Below the pieces are notes generated by a model that saw only the letters and a program-made list of their open reading frames with translations, made no database searches and was not told the DNA's origin. From NCBI GenBank assembly GCA_006384855.1, contig VCJN01000123.1, positions 1 to 64,000 on the forward strand: a DNA stretch of 64,000 bases, given 5' to 3'. How positions within the stretch are numbered: the first letter of the stretch is position 1; every line of letters begins with the position of its first letter. The position numbers were made by a program, and so were the translations under genes. Positions 45,301 to 55,851 of the stretch are shown here, in pieces. This DNA is from Tetraselmis striata. Taxonomy: Eukaryota > Chlorophyta > Chlorodendrophyceae > Chlorodendrales > Chlorodendraceae.

Positions 45301-47225
45301 TTCTTACGGTATCTTGCAGTATCGTAACGGTAGACGGTATGTAAAACATATGGTATAATGAGAATAGTAAAATAATATTATAGCGGGATAGGTACATAGA
45401 ATACTACAAATAGAAAAACGCTAGAAGGGTGGCAAAAATAAGCACGGCCAGGCACCCCCGTTAAAAATTAGTAGCCACCTACGCGCTAGTTTTATTTATT
45501 ATTACGTGCTTTCATCTATGTCACTAAACTATATGAGAATAAGCTGCATACACTCTTTATTAAGAAATATCAATCAAGCCTGTTGGAAGATGGCGCATCT
45601 ACGGGTGCCGACGCCCCTATAAGGACCCTCATCACCAGCCTCAAATCGGGCTTGCTAGCAACACATCAGAACATTCGCTATAGCTCCGCTATGCTTTTGT
45701 CTACATTTGACCCCTGGCAGGCCGAGCAACAGGTTCGTATTCGCGGTGTTCTTATTACCGCGCCCGCACGCGTACGCCCAAGTTTGGCGAAAGCCGGCGC
45801 TGTTACTTATACAAAGCGCCTCCGCTGCGTGAAGCGTTGGCCCCGTAGCGAGGCCGTGCTTGGGTTCCCCTCCCCTCCCTGCCTCCCGGCCCGCAGCCGC
45901 TAGTATCCCACCCACCGGCAGCCTGGAGGTAGCTCCCTGGCGGAAGCAAGGAGGGCGGTCAAGTCATGCCGCGCGTTGAATCCGCGCCGGTGCACCCTGG
46001 GCTGCGGCGCCGTGTGTCCAGGCGGACCGGCTGTCGGCGGAGCTCCTGGACGAGTTGTTCCGGCAGGAGGGAACCATCCAGAGCTTCGACGCCTGCGCGG
46101 ACGAGGAGTCGGCGTGCGCGGACTGGGCCGCCAAGGGCGAGTGCACCCGGAACCCCGGCTTCATGCACCCTGCGTGCCGCCTGTCGTGCGGGCTCTGCGG
46201 CGGCCACAGCCACAGCCACGATCCGTCGCTGCCGCCGGCGTTGGTGGTCCGGCCAGAGCAGGCGGCTGGTGGCTTGGGGGCGAGCCTGCAAGACAGCGAC
46301 ACGGAGGGGCGAGAGCAGGGTGAGGAGGAGGAGGTGGAGGAGGGGGCCAACGCGGAGGCACAGGTGCGGACCCGTGTTGCCAATATGGGCCTCCATATGC
46401 GGCGACGTCAGCCCCCCACCCCCCCTTTGTTTGCTTCACCCAGCTCCGCCCCCGCGGCATTGCATGGGCGCAGGGCACCGGGGATGGGGATGGCGCATCT
46501 ATGGGTGCCGACATCCCCATAGGGACCCTCATTACCAGCCCCAAAATGGGCCTGCTAGCAGCTCATACATTCGCCATCGTTCTGCTATGGTATCGTCCAC
46601 ATTTGAACTCTGACAGGCTGGGCAACAGGTCCTTACTCGCGGTTTTCTTATCCTCACGCCGGCACCCGGACATCAATCCATGGCATGCTCGTTGCGCCCC
46701 GGTAGATGTCTTTTCTGTGCCGCGGCATCGGCCGCCGCTGGTGACGGCGGTCCCTGCACGGCTGGCAGGAGCGGGTGGCGGCGGCGCTGGAGCTGGGCGA
46801 CTTTCCGCTACCACGCGGCAGCAACGCGGGCATCGGCACCGGCGGCGCGAGTGCCGGTGCGGGCGTCCCTCCTGCGGGTAGTCGGGACGCGGGCGCGGCG
46901 ATGGACGAGCCCCTGTCTGTAGCGGTGGAGGACGCGAACGGCACGGCAGGTGAGCTGCCTGACCCCCCTCCCTCCCCTTGGCCACTGGCACTTTGGAACT
47001 CGAGCATGTGCCCCTCTTGTGTATCCCGAAACATCCCCGTCAGCTGACTGGCTGTTGAATGGCGTGTCCCCGGTTGCCGCAGACGATGGCGAGGGCGCGG
47101 GCTTTGTGGTGTGGCTGCTGCCGCTGGTGTGGATCACCGGGTTGCTGGTGCTGGCGAGCAGCTGCCGCAGCCCGCGCCCCGCCCGGCGGCGGCGCGGCAC
47201 CGGCCAGCGGCTGCAGCACGTGTAA
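42355..47225 (+). CDS. Peptidyl serine alpha-galactosyltransferase (SGT1/SERGT1-like)
   Basis: Eight exons join with consistent phases and standard GT/AG sites: 42355-42705, 43091-43355, 43489-43553, 43742-43913, 44378-44688, 46022-46363, 46769-46949 and 47083-47225, giving 609 residues. The enzyme adds galactose to Ser in Ser-(Hyp)n motifs of extensin-like glycoproteins in the secretory pathway of plants and Chlamydomonas. Order of parts: a signal peptide (RRFAVAAVLLAAAYLQ), FHTVFPVECKFDYLLWQTVG with a DSD metal-binding motif (YILILDSDMVLLRP), AGPRGRRSDQVG, WISEMYGYSFGCAKAGVWH, a YGILFNIGEYRFDKHWY block, a ShKT domain with six Cys (DACADEESACADWAAKGEC through LSCGLC, exon 6) and a C-terminal membrane segment (FVVWLLPLVWITGLLVLA) with a short Arg-rich tail. 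The start was chosen for the signal peptide; an upstream ATG at 42283 is less likely. It is shorter than the ~800-residue Arabidopsis enzyme. Confidence 0.92.
45588..45775 (+). repeat. Intronic repeat, copy 1, left of the ShKT exon
   Basis: Starts GATGGCGCATCTACGGGTGC and aligns with 46489-46675 in direct orientation over ~190 bases at roughly 70-75 percent by eye. It lies in intron 5 of the galactosyltransferase. Confidence 0.8.
46489..46675 (+). repeat. Intronic repeat, copy 2, right of the ShKT exon
   Basis: Starts GATGGCGCATCTATGGGTGC and lies in intron 6. With copy 1 it brackets the ShKT exon. It could be a SINE-like or other short element. Confidence 0.8.
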
Positions 47226-48579
47226 CACCTGCCGGGGAGCGCCAGCACCCACCCGCGCACAGCCTGATTGTTTTCCGTATGATGTGCCGTTCTGGCAGAC
47301 GGTAATCGCCTGTTCTTTTGGAGATCTGTCTTATTCGCTGACTCCCCAACTTGGCTTGTGTGGAATGCTGCTTCGGCATTTTGCTCGATGACAATAATTC
47401 AGGCGTCGCCTGTAGAGAGTGATCCGTATTACTAGATTACTGCCCCAAAAAGCCAGCGTATAGAGATGCTGCGAAGGTTTCTATGTATACCTGTAGTTGC
47501 CAGTTCTGTCCCAGCCGGGGTCGAATAAAAGCTGCATTTCATTGCTAGCGCATAATGGCGGCGACGAGGGGGGCAGCCACATAGCCAGCCGCGGCGCCTT
47601 CGCTCGAGCGATACCGTGGTCGACGCCTCTCGTCGACGAGGACCGCCATCGACGAGGTACTGACATCGCACCCAGCGACGCTGTGAAAAAAATTTCCGCC
47701 GTAAGGCGCACGGCTTGCACGGGTGCTTGGCGGCGCTGCGGAAGGGCGCTCTGCGGCGTTGGAGACATTGAGCGGTCGACGACGAAGTAGACGATATCGC
47801 GGCGCCGTTTATTCTTTGTGGACTGTTGTAGTGAGGGCGTATCGCCGTGCTATATTATTTGAAAATAAAGTGAAGTTCGCCCCGGGACATCGGCGTATCA
47901 AATATGTGTAAATTACCAGTCGCGCGTAGTACAAGTACTCATAGTATATAAGGATTACAGATTGTCGACTGTCGGGATCGCGCGCATCGTCGCGGCGCCT
48001 GCGCTGCTGCTGCGGCTGCTCGAGGGCGCGCTCGCGCTTATCGACTACTACAGGTTAATACGATCGTCATCGACGAGGCTTGTAGTTGTCGTAGTCTATT
48101 ATATAATACATGTAAAAGCACTAGTCACTTTATACAGCAGTCCACAAATAATTTAGCACTGGAGCACACGCGGCGACGATATCCGGCGACGATGACAGGA
48201 TCGTCGTCGTCTGCTAGTGGGACGATATTTAGCAGCCGATATGAGCAGCACTATTCCCACAGCCGTTAGCACGCGCGCGCTGCCGCCTATGCTACGCGCC
48301 GCTGCGACGAGGACAATGGTGCAGCATCGACTTTTTTATATTTTGCGATAATACACTCATCGAACCCGCGCGCACTACAGATCACTCGTTCAGAGAAACT
48401 GCGACATCCAATCCATGCCAATCACTCCCATACTCCGTATATATAAACCAGATATGATACCGGCAAGGGTGTGTTTGCCTCGGCGGCTTACCTGGCGTCC
48501 GATACCAGTCCCTATACTCTTTGTTTCATGGCGCTCGCAATATATTATTACTTGGAATGGAAGGGTGTTCTAGTCACCG

Positions 48580-49700
48580 TCACTCGTGACGTCACTACGC
48601 AGTCAAGCGCTCCCTCGCCTTCTTGCTCACATAATGTAGAATTGCTACCTATATCGCGATTTTTGGCTCATCTTTGGGTAGTTTGGGGATCATCCCCCTT
48701 TTCACCTTCTTACTCATCTTATGTCCGACATCCATACAGGTATAGAGTAGGGGACCTTTTGTGACCCGGTGTTTTGATGTCACGTGTTACCACGGTGATG
48801 ATCTCCTACGTGGGGAAAAACGGTCCTTGCTCTCCAATTATTGTATTGTGGAATGCCTTGCTGCGTTTTGCTGAATTATCACTGCTGACACAACCGTAGC
48901 CTACACATGGAGTTCCGTATGATAGCGAACACTTTATCTGGCGCGAGTAAAACGCAGTGGCCGGGAAGCGTCGCCAGGGTCAAAAAGCTGATACACTGCT
49001 GTGCCGGGGGCAAAAAGAAGTCGAGACGTGTGCTTTAGGCTTTACGCATCCCTGACAGCTTGCTGACGGGCTGAGCGCTCGGCCAGTTTCGCAACATCGC
49101 AGCTGTCCCAAGGAATTTACATCGTGTACATGATGTGCACGGCTTCATACGCCTTGGCGGTGGGCTCCTCGGCGGAGTCGGCGACGGCCTTCCAACCCCA
49201 TTATTGTTGCCCGGGGTGTATATGTGTTTTCAGCATCATACGTTAACATCGACTACTTGTTGACGTGCCGCTCTCCTCCGCTCAATCCGAGGTGCTCGTA
49301 TGTGTTCGCCACATGGCTATACACTTGGCGATGTACTCTCGGTTGAGAATGACGAGGTGCATCCCAACGTTGCGCCTGCCCGCAAGTCAGTGTAGTTGTG
49401 TCAACAGTTCCACACCAACTAATACCGCATGTCAGAGGCCGATATGAAATTCTTCCACCGGCAAAACATTTTTTGGGCATATATGGTTCGGAGCATGATA
49501 GTCACAACTATGCCAAAATGATGCCGCTTGACCATGCATGGCAGCGCTATGCCGCGCCGAATTGCTACCTATGTGGCCCGACGTGTACCTGTAGTCGACA
49601 ACCGATGACGGTTGTCACATCGATGTTGTAGTTTGGGCGAGCGGACCGAGGCGAGCTTTGCGTTTAGCCGTATATATACAAATAACCTGCCCTGCGTACT
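48580..49700 (-). repeat. Diverged duplicated block, copy 1
   Basis: Aligns collinearly with 50960-51960. Shared landmarks include CTTGCTGACGGG, CATCCCAACGTTGCG / CAGCCCAACGTTACG and GCCCGCAAGTC / GCCCGGAAGTC. Minus-strand translation gives AEEPTAKAYEAVHIMYTM here and DRTAEAWAAVHLMYSM in the other copy, so both probably descend from a coding sequence that I do not recognise. Confidence 0.6.
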
Positions 49701-50959
49701 TGCGGTGAAATGTACACACAACTCTAGCGAGATGACTACAGGGAATTGCATCACATGTTGCTAGCAACTAGCAGCCTGCATATTATTACTCATCTACCAT
49801 TACGGGAACGAATAATCGTTACAGCACTCCGCGCCTGCTTGTGCATGCGCTACGAGTGCTCGTATTGGCGATTTTTTTAAACGACAGAAGAGGTGTATGT
49901 ATGAGTAGAATTAGCGACTACAACTACGACTAGCAAATTTCGAGTGAAATGTATCATATTTTAGCCTGGTAGTTCCGGTAGTCATTGTAGGTGAGTCCGA
50001 ACCCGTATAGGCAAATATGCTGGCTTGAATATAATGATATATGGGCATGTTGCTCGCGCGCTCATCCACAAAACTCATAACTATTAGAGCAAGAGAACCG
50101 GAGACGGCAGCGCTTTTCAGCATGTGCTGCCGCCCTGATGCGTGAAACTCGTGCCGTGAAGCCCGCCGCCCTGCACGCACAGACATCAGTGAGCATGGAA
50201 CTTTCGCAACCGGCAGTAGCGACGACGATGCAGCCGCATGAGGTACATATATCGACCGAAGCATATAAATTAATCTTGAGATCGATGCAATAAATAATGA
50301 TATGCAGTCGACACGCTGTTAGAATCTCCCAGTGTTTGACGACACCCGCGTATCGCGCGGTCCTGATAGATGCCTTGGTTACATAATTGTGCACACCTGC
50401 CTGCTAATCTGCTACTGTCTGCCATGTATCATAGATATAATTGTTATTTGTCGATTAGTCCTCCCTTACGTAGGTAACTTCTTATTTGCTCATAATATAA
50501 TAACACTATCTATTGCATGCTTATCCCCTGATTCCATCATCAGGCCGTCGGTTGCTTTATTTATATATATTTACGCACACGCGGTCTCCGGGGCCGCTAG
50601 GTGCATTGGCGACGGTCTTGCGACGACATCGTCCTCGGACGATGTCGTCTTCGGACGCTCGAGCAGCCAAGCAGCGCACGGCAGTACAGTACGTGTAGCA
50701 GTGCGCGCGCGCGAGCAGTGCGCGCATCTTACAAGACAATTATATACTTTTCCATTAATGAAGTCAAAACCCGGGCAGAGTCTTTCGTTGGCGACAGACA
50801 TATTGACATATTTACTACTCGTACTCGTAGTCACAATTCCGGATCTGATCCCGGAAAAGAGCTGCCGAAGAGGTGTTGCCTGGGTTAACCTACCTGAAGC
50901 CAACCCCCCTTCTTCCCAATCTTTCATGGCGCCCAAAGTTTTGCTACTCGAATCGAGAG

Positions 50960-51960
50960 GCTCTTTTGGCCATCATGGCGCCACGCGCTCCCTCGCAGTT
51001 CTGTCCAATATGCGATGCACTCTATCCAGAATTTTGTGCTCATCCGTGGGTTTGGGAGTTTCCCCCTCTCGCATCACTTGATTGGAATGGCGGCCTGATG
51101 GATATGGCAGGCCCTTCGTTGCCAGATATTTTGATGGCACATGTTTAGACGGTAGTGATCCCCTACTTGGGGGAAATTCCGTCCTGGACTTTCAGCTGGT
51201 ACTGTGACATGCCTCGCCGCGGTTCGCTCAATGATCGCTGACGCAGCCGTTGCCTACACATGCCGTTCCGCATGGTAACCATATCTGTTGCCAGACAATA
51301 AAAAACCGCCATAGAGGCGTCGCATGCGGGTTGTACAACTGAGAGTACGAGCACTTAGGTGCCGTGGGGTCACAAGAAATCGCGATGTATGCTTTGGGCT
51401 CCCTGCCAACTTGCTGACGGGTTGAGTGATCAGTGTGCTTTGCAGCAACGCAGCTACCTTCCAGTAGTTGAATACGCATGCTGTACATCAGGTGCACAGC
51501 TGCCCATGCCTCGGCGGTGCGGTCCTAGGCGACGGGCTCCTTGTGTTCAACGGCGGTGCAGCTCAAATTGACACGTTGACCTGCCGCTCTCCTCCAATAA
51601 AGCCGATTTGCTCTTAGGGCCCGCCACATCGCTACACTTGGTGACACACTATGGGCTAAGAATGAGGAGATGCAGCCCAACGTTACGCTTGCCCGGAAGT
51701 CTGTGCAGCTGTGGCATAACAGACTACCCCATTCTGCCCTAGATAGGAGCATACAAATCATAGGTGACTGCCAAAATGATGCGTACGTATGCCTGACCGA
51801 GCTATGCCGCCGCCAACCTTACATGTGCCCCGATATGTCGACAACTGACCGTCATCACAACCATATTGTTGGTACGGGCGGAGGCCAGCTTTGCGTTTAG
51901 CTCGCGGATATACATGGCTCCTGAATGCCCTCACGACACGAGGTCGCAACATGACAAACT
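50960..51960 (-). repeat. Diverged duplicated block, copy 2
   Basis: Partner of 48580-49700, with many small gaps. The minus strand keeps a 78-codon frame (51761-51525) containing SVTLGCISSFLAHS. The unit repeats after about 2.3 kb in direct orientation. Confidence 0.6.
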
Positions 51961-52648
51961 GGGGTATGCCGTACGCTTTTGCCTCATGCATAGCCCTGGC
52001 GCGGCCCACATACCACCCGGCGGTGGGTGCATGTCCCCTACTCCATACCACGTCATCACTCGCACAGCGTCTTGCCTTGTCGTGCATCCTCCCCCCCCCC
52101 CCCCCCCCCCCCACCAACACCATTCACCCCCTTGCCCCCGCGCAGCCTGCTGCCTGCCAACGTTCATATCATGCCGATGGGGGGAGCGTGGATAAGGTCT
52201 GCCAGCCCAGTGCAGCGCCAGCCAGCATGCCCCCCTCCCAAATGGCAGATCGCAACGCTGCGGCTTGCCTGTGGCCAGCAGAGCGCCATCACGCAGAGCG
52301 GCGGATCGCTTGGACGCAAAATTATTGATAAAGCGTGCGCTCCGGCCTCCGTCCTTTGCGGGCGAGTCAGTGGCTTGCGCGTCTGCCTCATTTGTGGGTG
52401 GAGCACGGCCTCCCCTCATCCGCCCACCCCTGGCCCCTTCCCGCGCAGGGGAGCAGGGGGGCGACGCCACACGCTGCGCAGTCATAGCAGGCGCACGGCG
52501 CACCTGCTGGCTGACTTGCATGGACGCGAGCAGCACGGGTGTCGGGAGCTGTGCCGATGAGCTGCTGCTCAGGAAGCAGCAGCGGCGAGCAGGTCGTCTG
52601 CAGGGAGGTGGCGCAAACGGGCCATTGGCTGCCGCACCTGCCTGGGCG

Positions 52649-53511
52649 CTAGCGGCCGTTCTGCGCCTTCCAGTCGCGCACAAAGGCGGCGTAGTTGGCG
52701 GCCACCCAGATCTCGCGCTCCAGGATGAAGTCGCGTGACTTCTCGGGCTGGCTGTCCCACAGCGCTCGCGGGATGCCCAGCCGCCGGCACGACAGCAGCA
52801 CGCGCGCCTCCGCGTCGTACGGCTGCTTCAGCAGCCAGTACTTCCAGGCCCAGCGGCCCTGGCGGCCCAGCCAGGCGCCCGCGGAGAGTGGCAGCAGCGC
52901 GAGCCGCACCAGCAGCAGCTCCTGCAGGCGCGGCTTGCTGTAGCCGCCCTGGATGTTTAAATCGATCTGTTTCTCCAGCTCCGCGTCGTCGATGGTCGGC
53001 GCCGGCGCCTTGCCCTTCCCTTTCCGCCGCCCTTGCCGCCGCGCCCCGCCTGCCCCGCCCGCGCCGCGGCCTCCGCCTCCGCGCGCAGCTGCTTGAGGCG
53101 GTGCTGGTAGCGCGGCGTGCGCTTGATGGCCGCTACCGCGCTGTTGTACGCCGTGACGCGGCAGCTGTACTGCAGCGCGGTAAACACCAGCAGCGCGCCG
53201 CCCACCACCAGCCGCGGGTCCACCTGCACCGTCTTCTTGTAGTAGCCCGAGTAGTAGCGGTACTGGTTGTACAGCCGCTCCTCCGGGTGCGCCACCGCGT
53301 AGTCGTAGTCCGCGCGCCGCTCCGCGTCCGACAAAATCTCGTACGCCGTGGCCACGCGCTGGAACTTGGCCGGCGCGTCCGGGCTGCGGTTCTTGTCGGG
53401 GTGCACCTCTAGCGACAGCTTGCGGTACGCCTTCTTTATCTGGGGACAGAGCGGGCGCACGCGGGGATTGTGTGAGGCGACGTGATGGCGTGGGACGAGT
53501 GGGGCTGAGCG

Positions 53512-53543
<32 letters not shown>

Positions 53544-53688
53544 GCGCGCATAAATAACAAACAGTCCAGGTGCCGACGCACTCATTTTGCAGCCATGGGT
53601 CAAAATAAATATGATAATACCCAGTGATGCTATGTAGCACCAGATAGCCACTGCTTCCAGCTTGAAGTATGTTGCTCTCTCTCTCTCT

Positions 53689-53721
<33 letters not shown>

Positions 53722-53940
53722 GTCGCCTCTCTGGTGCACCGTCTCCCTCGATAACCCACAATCGACAGGAAAAAACCACTATCTGCATCAGCGCGCCCTC
53801 ACCTCAGACTCCGTGGCCTTTTCCGCCACGCCCAGCACGTCGTAGCAGCTCTCCTGCCCGCAGTACATGTCCGCCACAGCCGTGGCGGCCCCCATCAGGC
53901 ATAGCAGCGACGCCGCCGCCGCCGCGCGCACGGACGCCAT
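52649..53940 (-). CDS. DNAJC25-like ER membrane J protein
   Basis: Two minus-strand exons, 53940-53803 and 53439-52649 (donor GAG|GTGAGG, acceptor CCCCAG|ATA). Exon 1 holds a signal peptide ([20 protein letters not shown]) and the start of the J domain ([14 protein letters not shown]). Exon 2 continues [18 protein letters not shown] with the HPD motif that stimulates Hsp70 ATPase. [20 protein letters not shown] follows, then membrane segments ([15 protein letters not shown] and [16 protein letters not shown]), as in DNAJC25. The family acts in the ER with BiP-type Hsp70. The C-terminal part ([16 protein letters not shown] onward) is one frame away: one base appears to be missing near 53025 in a G/A-rich stretch. 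Adding one base would give 309 residues, so this may be a sequencing error or a true mutation. Confidence 0.88.
53674..53720. repeat. CT microsatellite in the DNAJC25-like intron
   Basis: A run of CT dinucleotides with a few CCCT interruptions. It shares the intron with a C28 run at 53516-53543. Confidence 0.85.
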
Positions 53941-54767
53941 GCTTGCGCTGGGTGCCGTGCTGGGAGGCTCGCAGCCGAGATGAGAGGAAGGCAAGGGGAG
54001 CCCGCAGTCTGCGTGCAGCGCCGCGCCCTATCGCTTCCCACTATGGGATAAGGGATATGACTGTTGGGCACAGAAACGATGTGGTCGGGGCTGCTGAGAT
54101 CTGTAGTCGGATGTTCCGCCGCCTGCTCATCAGCACCGGTACCGGGTACCTATATTAATTATACATGAGCTAGCAGCAGAAGGCGATATCGGAAATCACC
54201 AAAATAAAATCACCGGGTACCTTGTACCCGTAAATATTATTTGTTGGACCCATGGTACCCCGGTACCCTGAATCCGCTTTTTCTCTCTGTGAAATCCGCA
54301 TTTTTCAGTGAACAGCTGGCTGCCGTACATCAGTACATGTGCCTAATTTGGACCGTGTGACAGAAGTACGGCACCCAGTTGTTACCAAAGCATGGCACCT
54401 AGGCATCTCTGCCAGTTGGCCTTCTTAGACGGAGAGGTGTCCGTCCTAATTGACACCTAGCCGGCTGGCATAAATTGCCAGCATCGGCTCCTTGTAATTC
54501 AGTCAACTGCTCTTCCCAGAAATGTTCCGACTCACCCATTCTCTCTCGTGACACTGCCACTCAGCCATCACCACGGCGACAGCGACTACCTATCGTCCAT
54601 CGCCCACGGCTCACAGCAACCCTTTGCATTCCCAGCTTGCACCTTGCTTGCTGACACTCGACGCGATTCGACGCGTGCACGCCGACTCTCGCCGACTCTC
54701 CCCCCATCAGTGACAATGTCACTCAGCCATCACTTCGACAACCCCCCTCCGACATTATTTACTTGAG
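53941..54767. other. Upstream region of DNAJC25-like gene and start of nested mobile block
   Basis: The first ~150 bases should hold the DNAJC25-like promoter. GGTACCGGGTACC-type repeats occur near 54136-54265. The boundary motif ATGAGCTAGCAGCAGAAGGC lies near 54166, and its inverted partner near 60316. Confidence 0.45.
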
Positions 54768-54869
54768 CTAGCTGCAACAGGCAATCAGGAAATCACCCGA
54801 AAAGGCAATAGGACAAGTCCACTATAGCAATTGCGCAGTGCAATAGCGACTAACTCGGCTTGTGTAAGA

Positions 54870-55848
54870 TTGATTGCGCTGCTACGAGCCTACGAGTACC
54901 TGTACTGTGTTGATGTGGGTCGATATAGCCTACAGTCTCGTACGGCGTCTCGTGCGCCCTGGTGATGTATTGAAATGGCCCTGCTATATTTCTGCCTCGC
55001 TATCGCGGGCCCGGTGCAAGCGGTTGTGGCTCATACCGCCGCTGATACTTTCTGCCAGAGTTTCGCGGATGATTGCGACGCGGCTACTGCCGCGGCTCAC
55101 GTTCCGCGTGGTTTTGACGAGTATTGTACGGAGCTTTTCAAAGTCGGCCTGGTGGTACATGACAGTAAGACGCGGTACGTTCGTCACCCCGGTGACAGCG
55201 AGGCCGAGTGGCGGGCAGAACTAGCTAGCGAAGTTGGCCCCAAAAGGGTTTCGTATCCCGGCCGACGAACCTGTCCAAGATGGCGCCGTGTACATGGGTG
55301 CTCCTATTAGGCAATACCACGGGCGGATGACCGGTGCGTTAGTTGGGGCAGCGCCGGGTGGCCCACGCCGCACTGTTGGAGCGCATCGCCTCCTTTGGCA
55401 CGTCGGGATACGGCTGCCACCATGGGACCATGCGGTTGCTGGTCGTATGCGCGGTGCGGCAGACCGGCTTCCTCAGCCGCATGATGCCGCCGTCGGAGTT
55501 GGACCCTTCCTTGGAGGCCGTGGACGCCGCCAACATTTCGGCTGCGTTTTCGTTGCTTGGTTTGGACGCTTGCGACCAGTCTACACCGCGCATGGAGGCT
55601 GCGATCGTCCAGGTGAGTTTGCCCGCGGATTCTGGCGGTTTGAATATGGCATTGCTGCAGTCTTGGCCCCCGCGGCGTTTTATTCCGCGCAATCGGTCGT
55701 CCTTCAAAAGTTGGTACGGGAGTACTGGCCCGCCTTCGGGAGTAGTACGAGGCGGTTCGCGCCGAGGTGTGGTTCGTGGCTACGAGTGCTTTGCCATGGG
55801 CGCGAGCCGCGCCGCGCCGTATACGAGATTGTACGGACCCTTACCACG
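54870..55848 (+). pseudogene. LINE-like reverse transcriptase remnant
   Basis: In shifting plus-strand frames it encodes FCLAIAGPVQAVVAHTA, QSFADDCDAATAA (motif C, catalytic Asp pair), FKVGLVVHDSKTRYV, GTSGYGCHHGTMRLLVVCAV and ISAAFSLLGLDACDQSTP, followed by VSLPADSGGLNMALL. This is the palm-to-thumb part of a LINE ORF2 reverse transcriptase, as found in algal non-LTR elements. The upstream half is missing. Frame changes near 55250, 55340 and 55700 show decay. It is interrupted at 55849 by the short copy of the unclassified transposon. Sequence resumes at 58484. Confidence 0.65.
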
Positions 55849-55851
55849 TTA

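Larger units (their letters stand above)
47226..52648. other. Gene-poor region of 5.4 kb
   Basis: No confident gene. It contains the diverged duplicated block described separately, AT-rich stretches at 47.8-48.4 and 49.7-50.6 kb, and a C22 run at 52091-52112. The last ~600 bases are GC-rich sequence downstream of the DNAJC25-like stop codon. Confidence 0.5.

Noticed and set aside
51931-52683. 250-codon minus-strand frame downstream of the DNAJC25-like gene
   Set aside because: It runs through a poly-G tract, and the translation is low-complexity with no conserved block.
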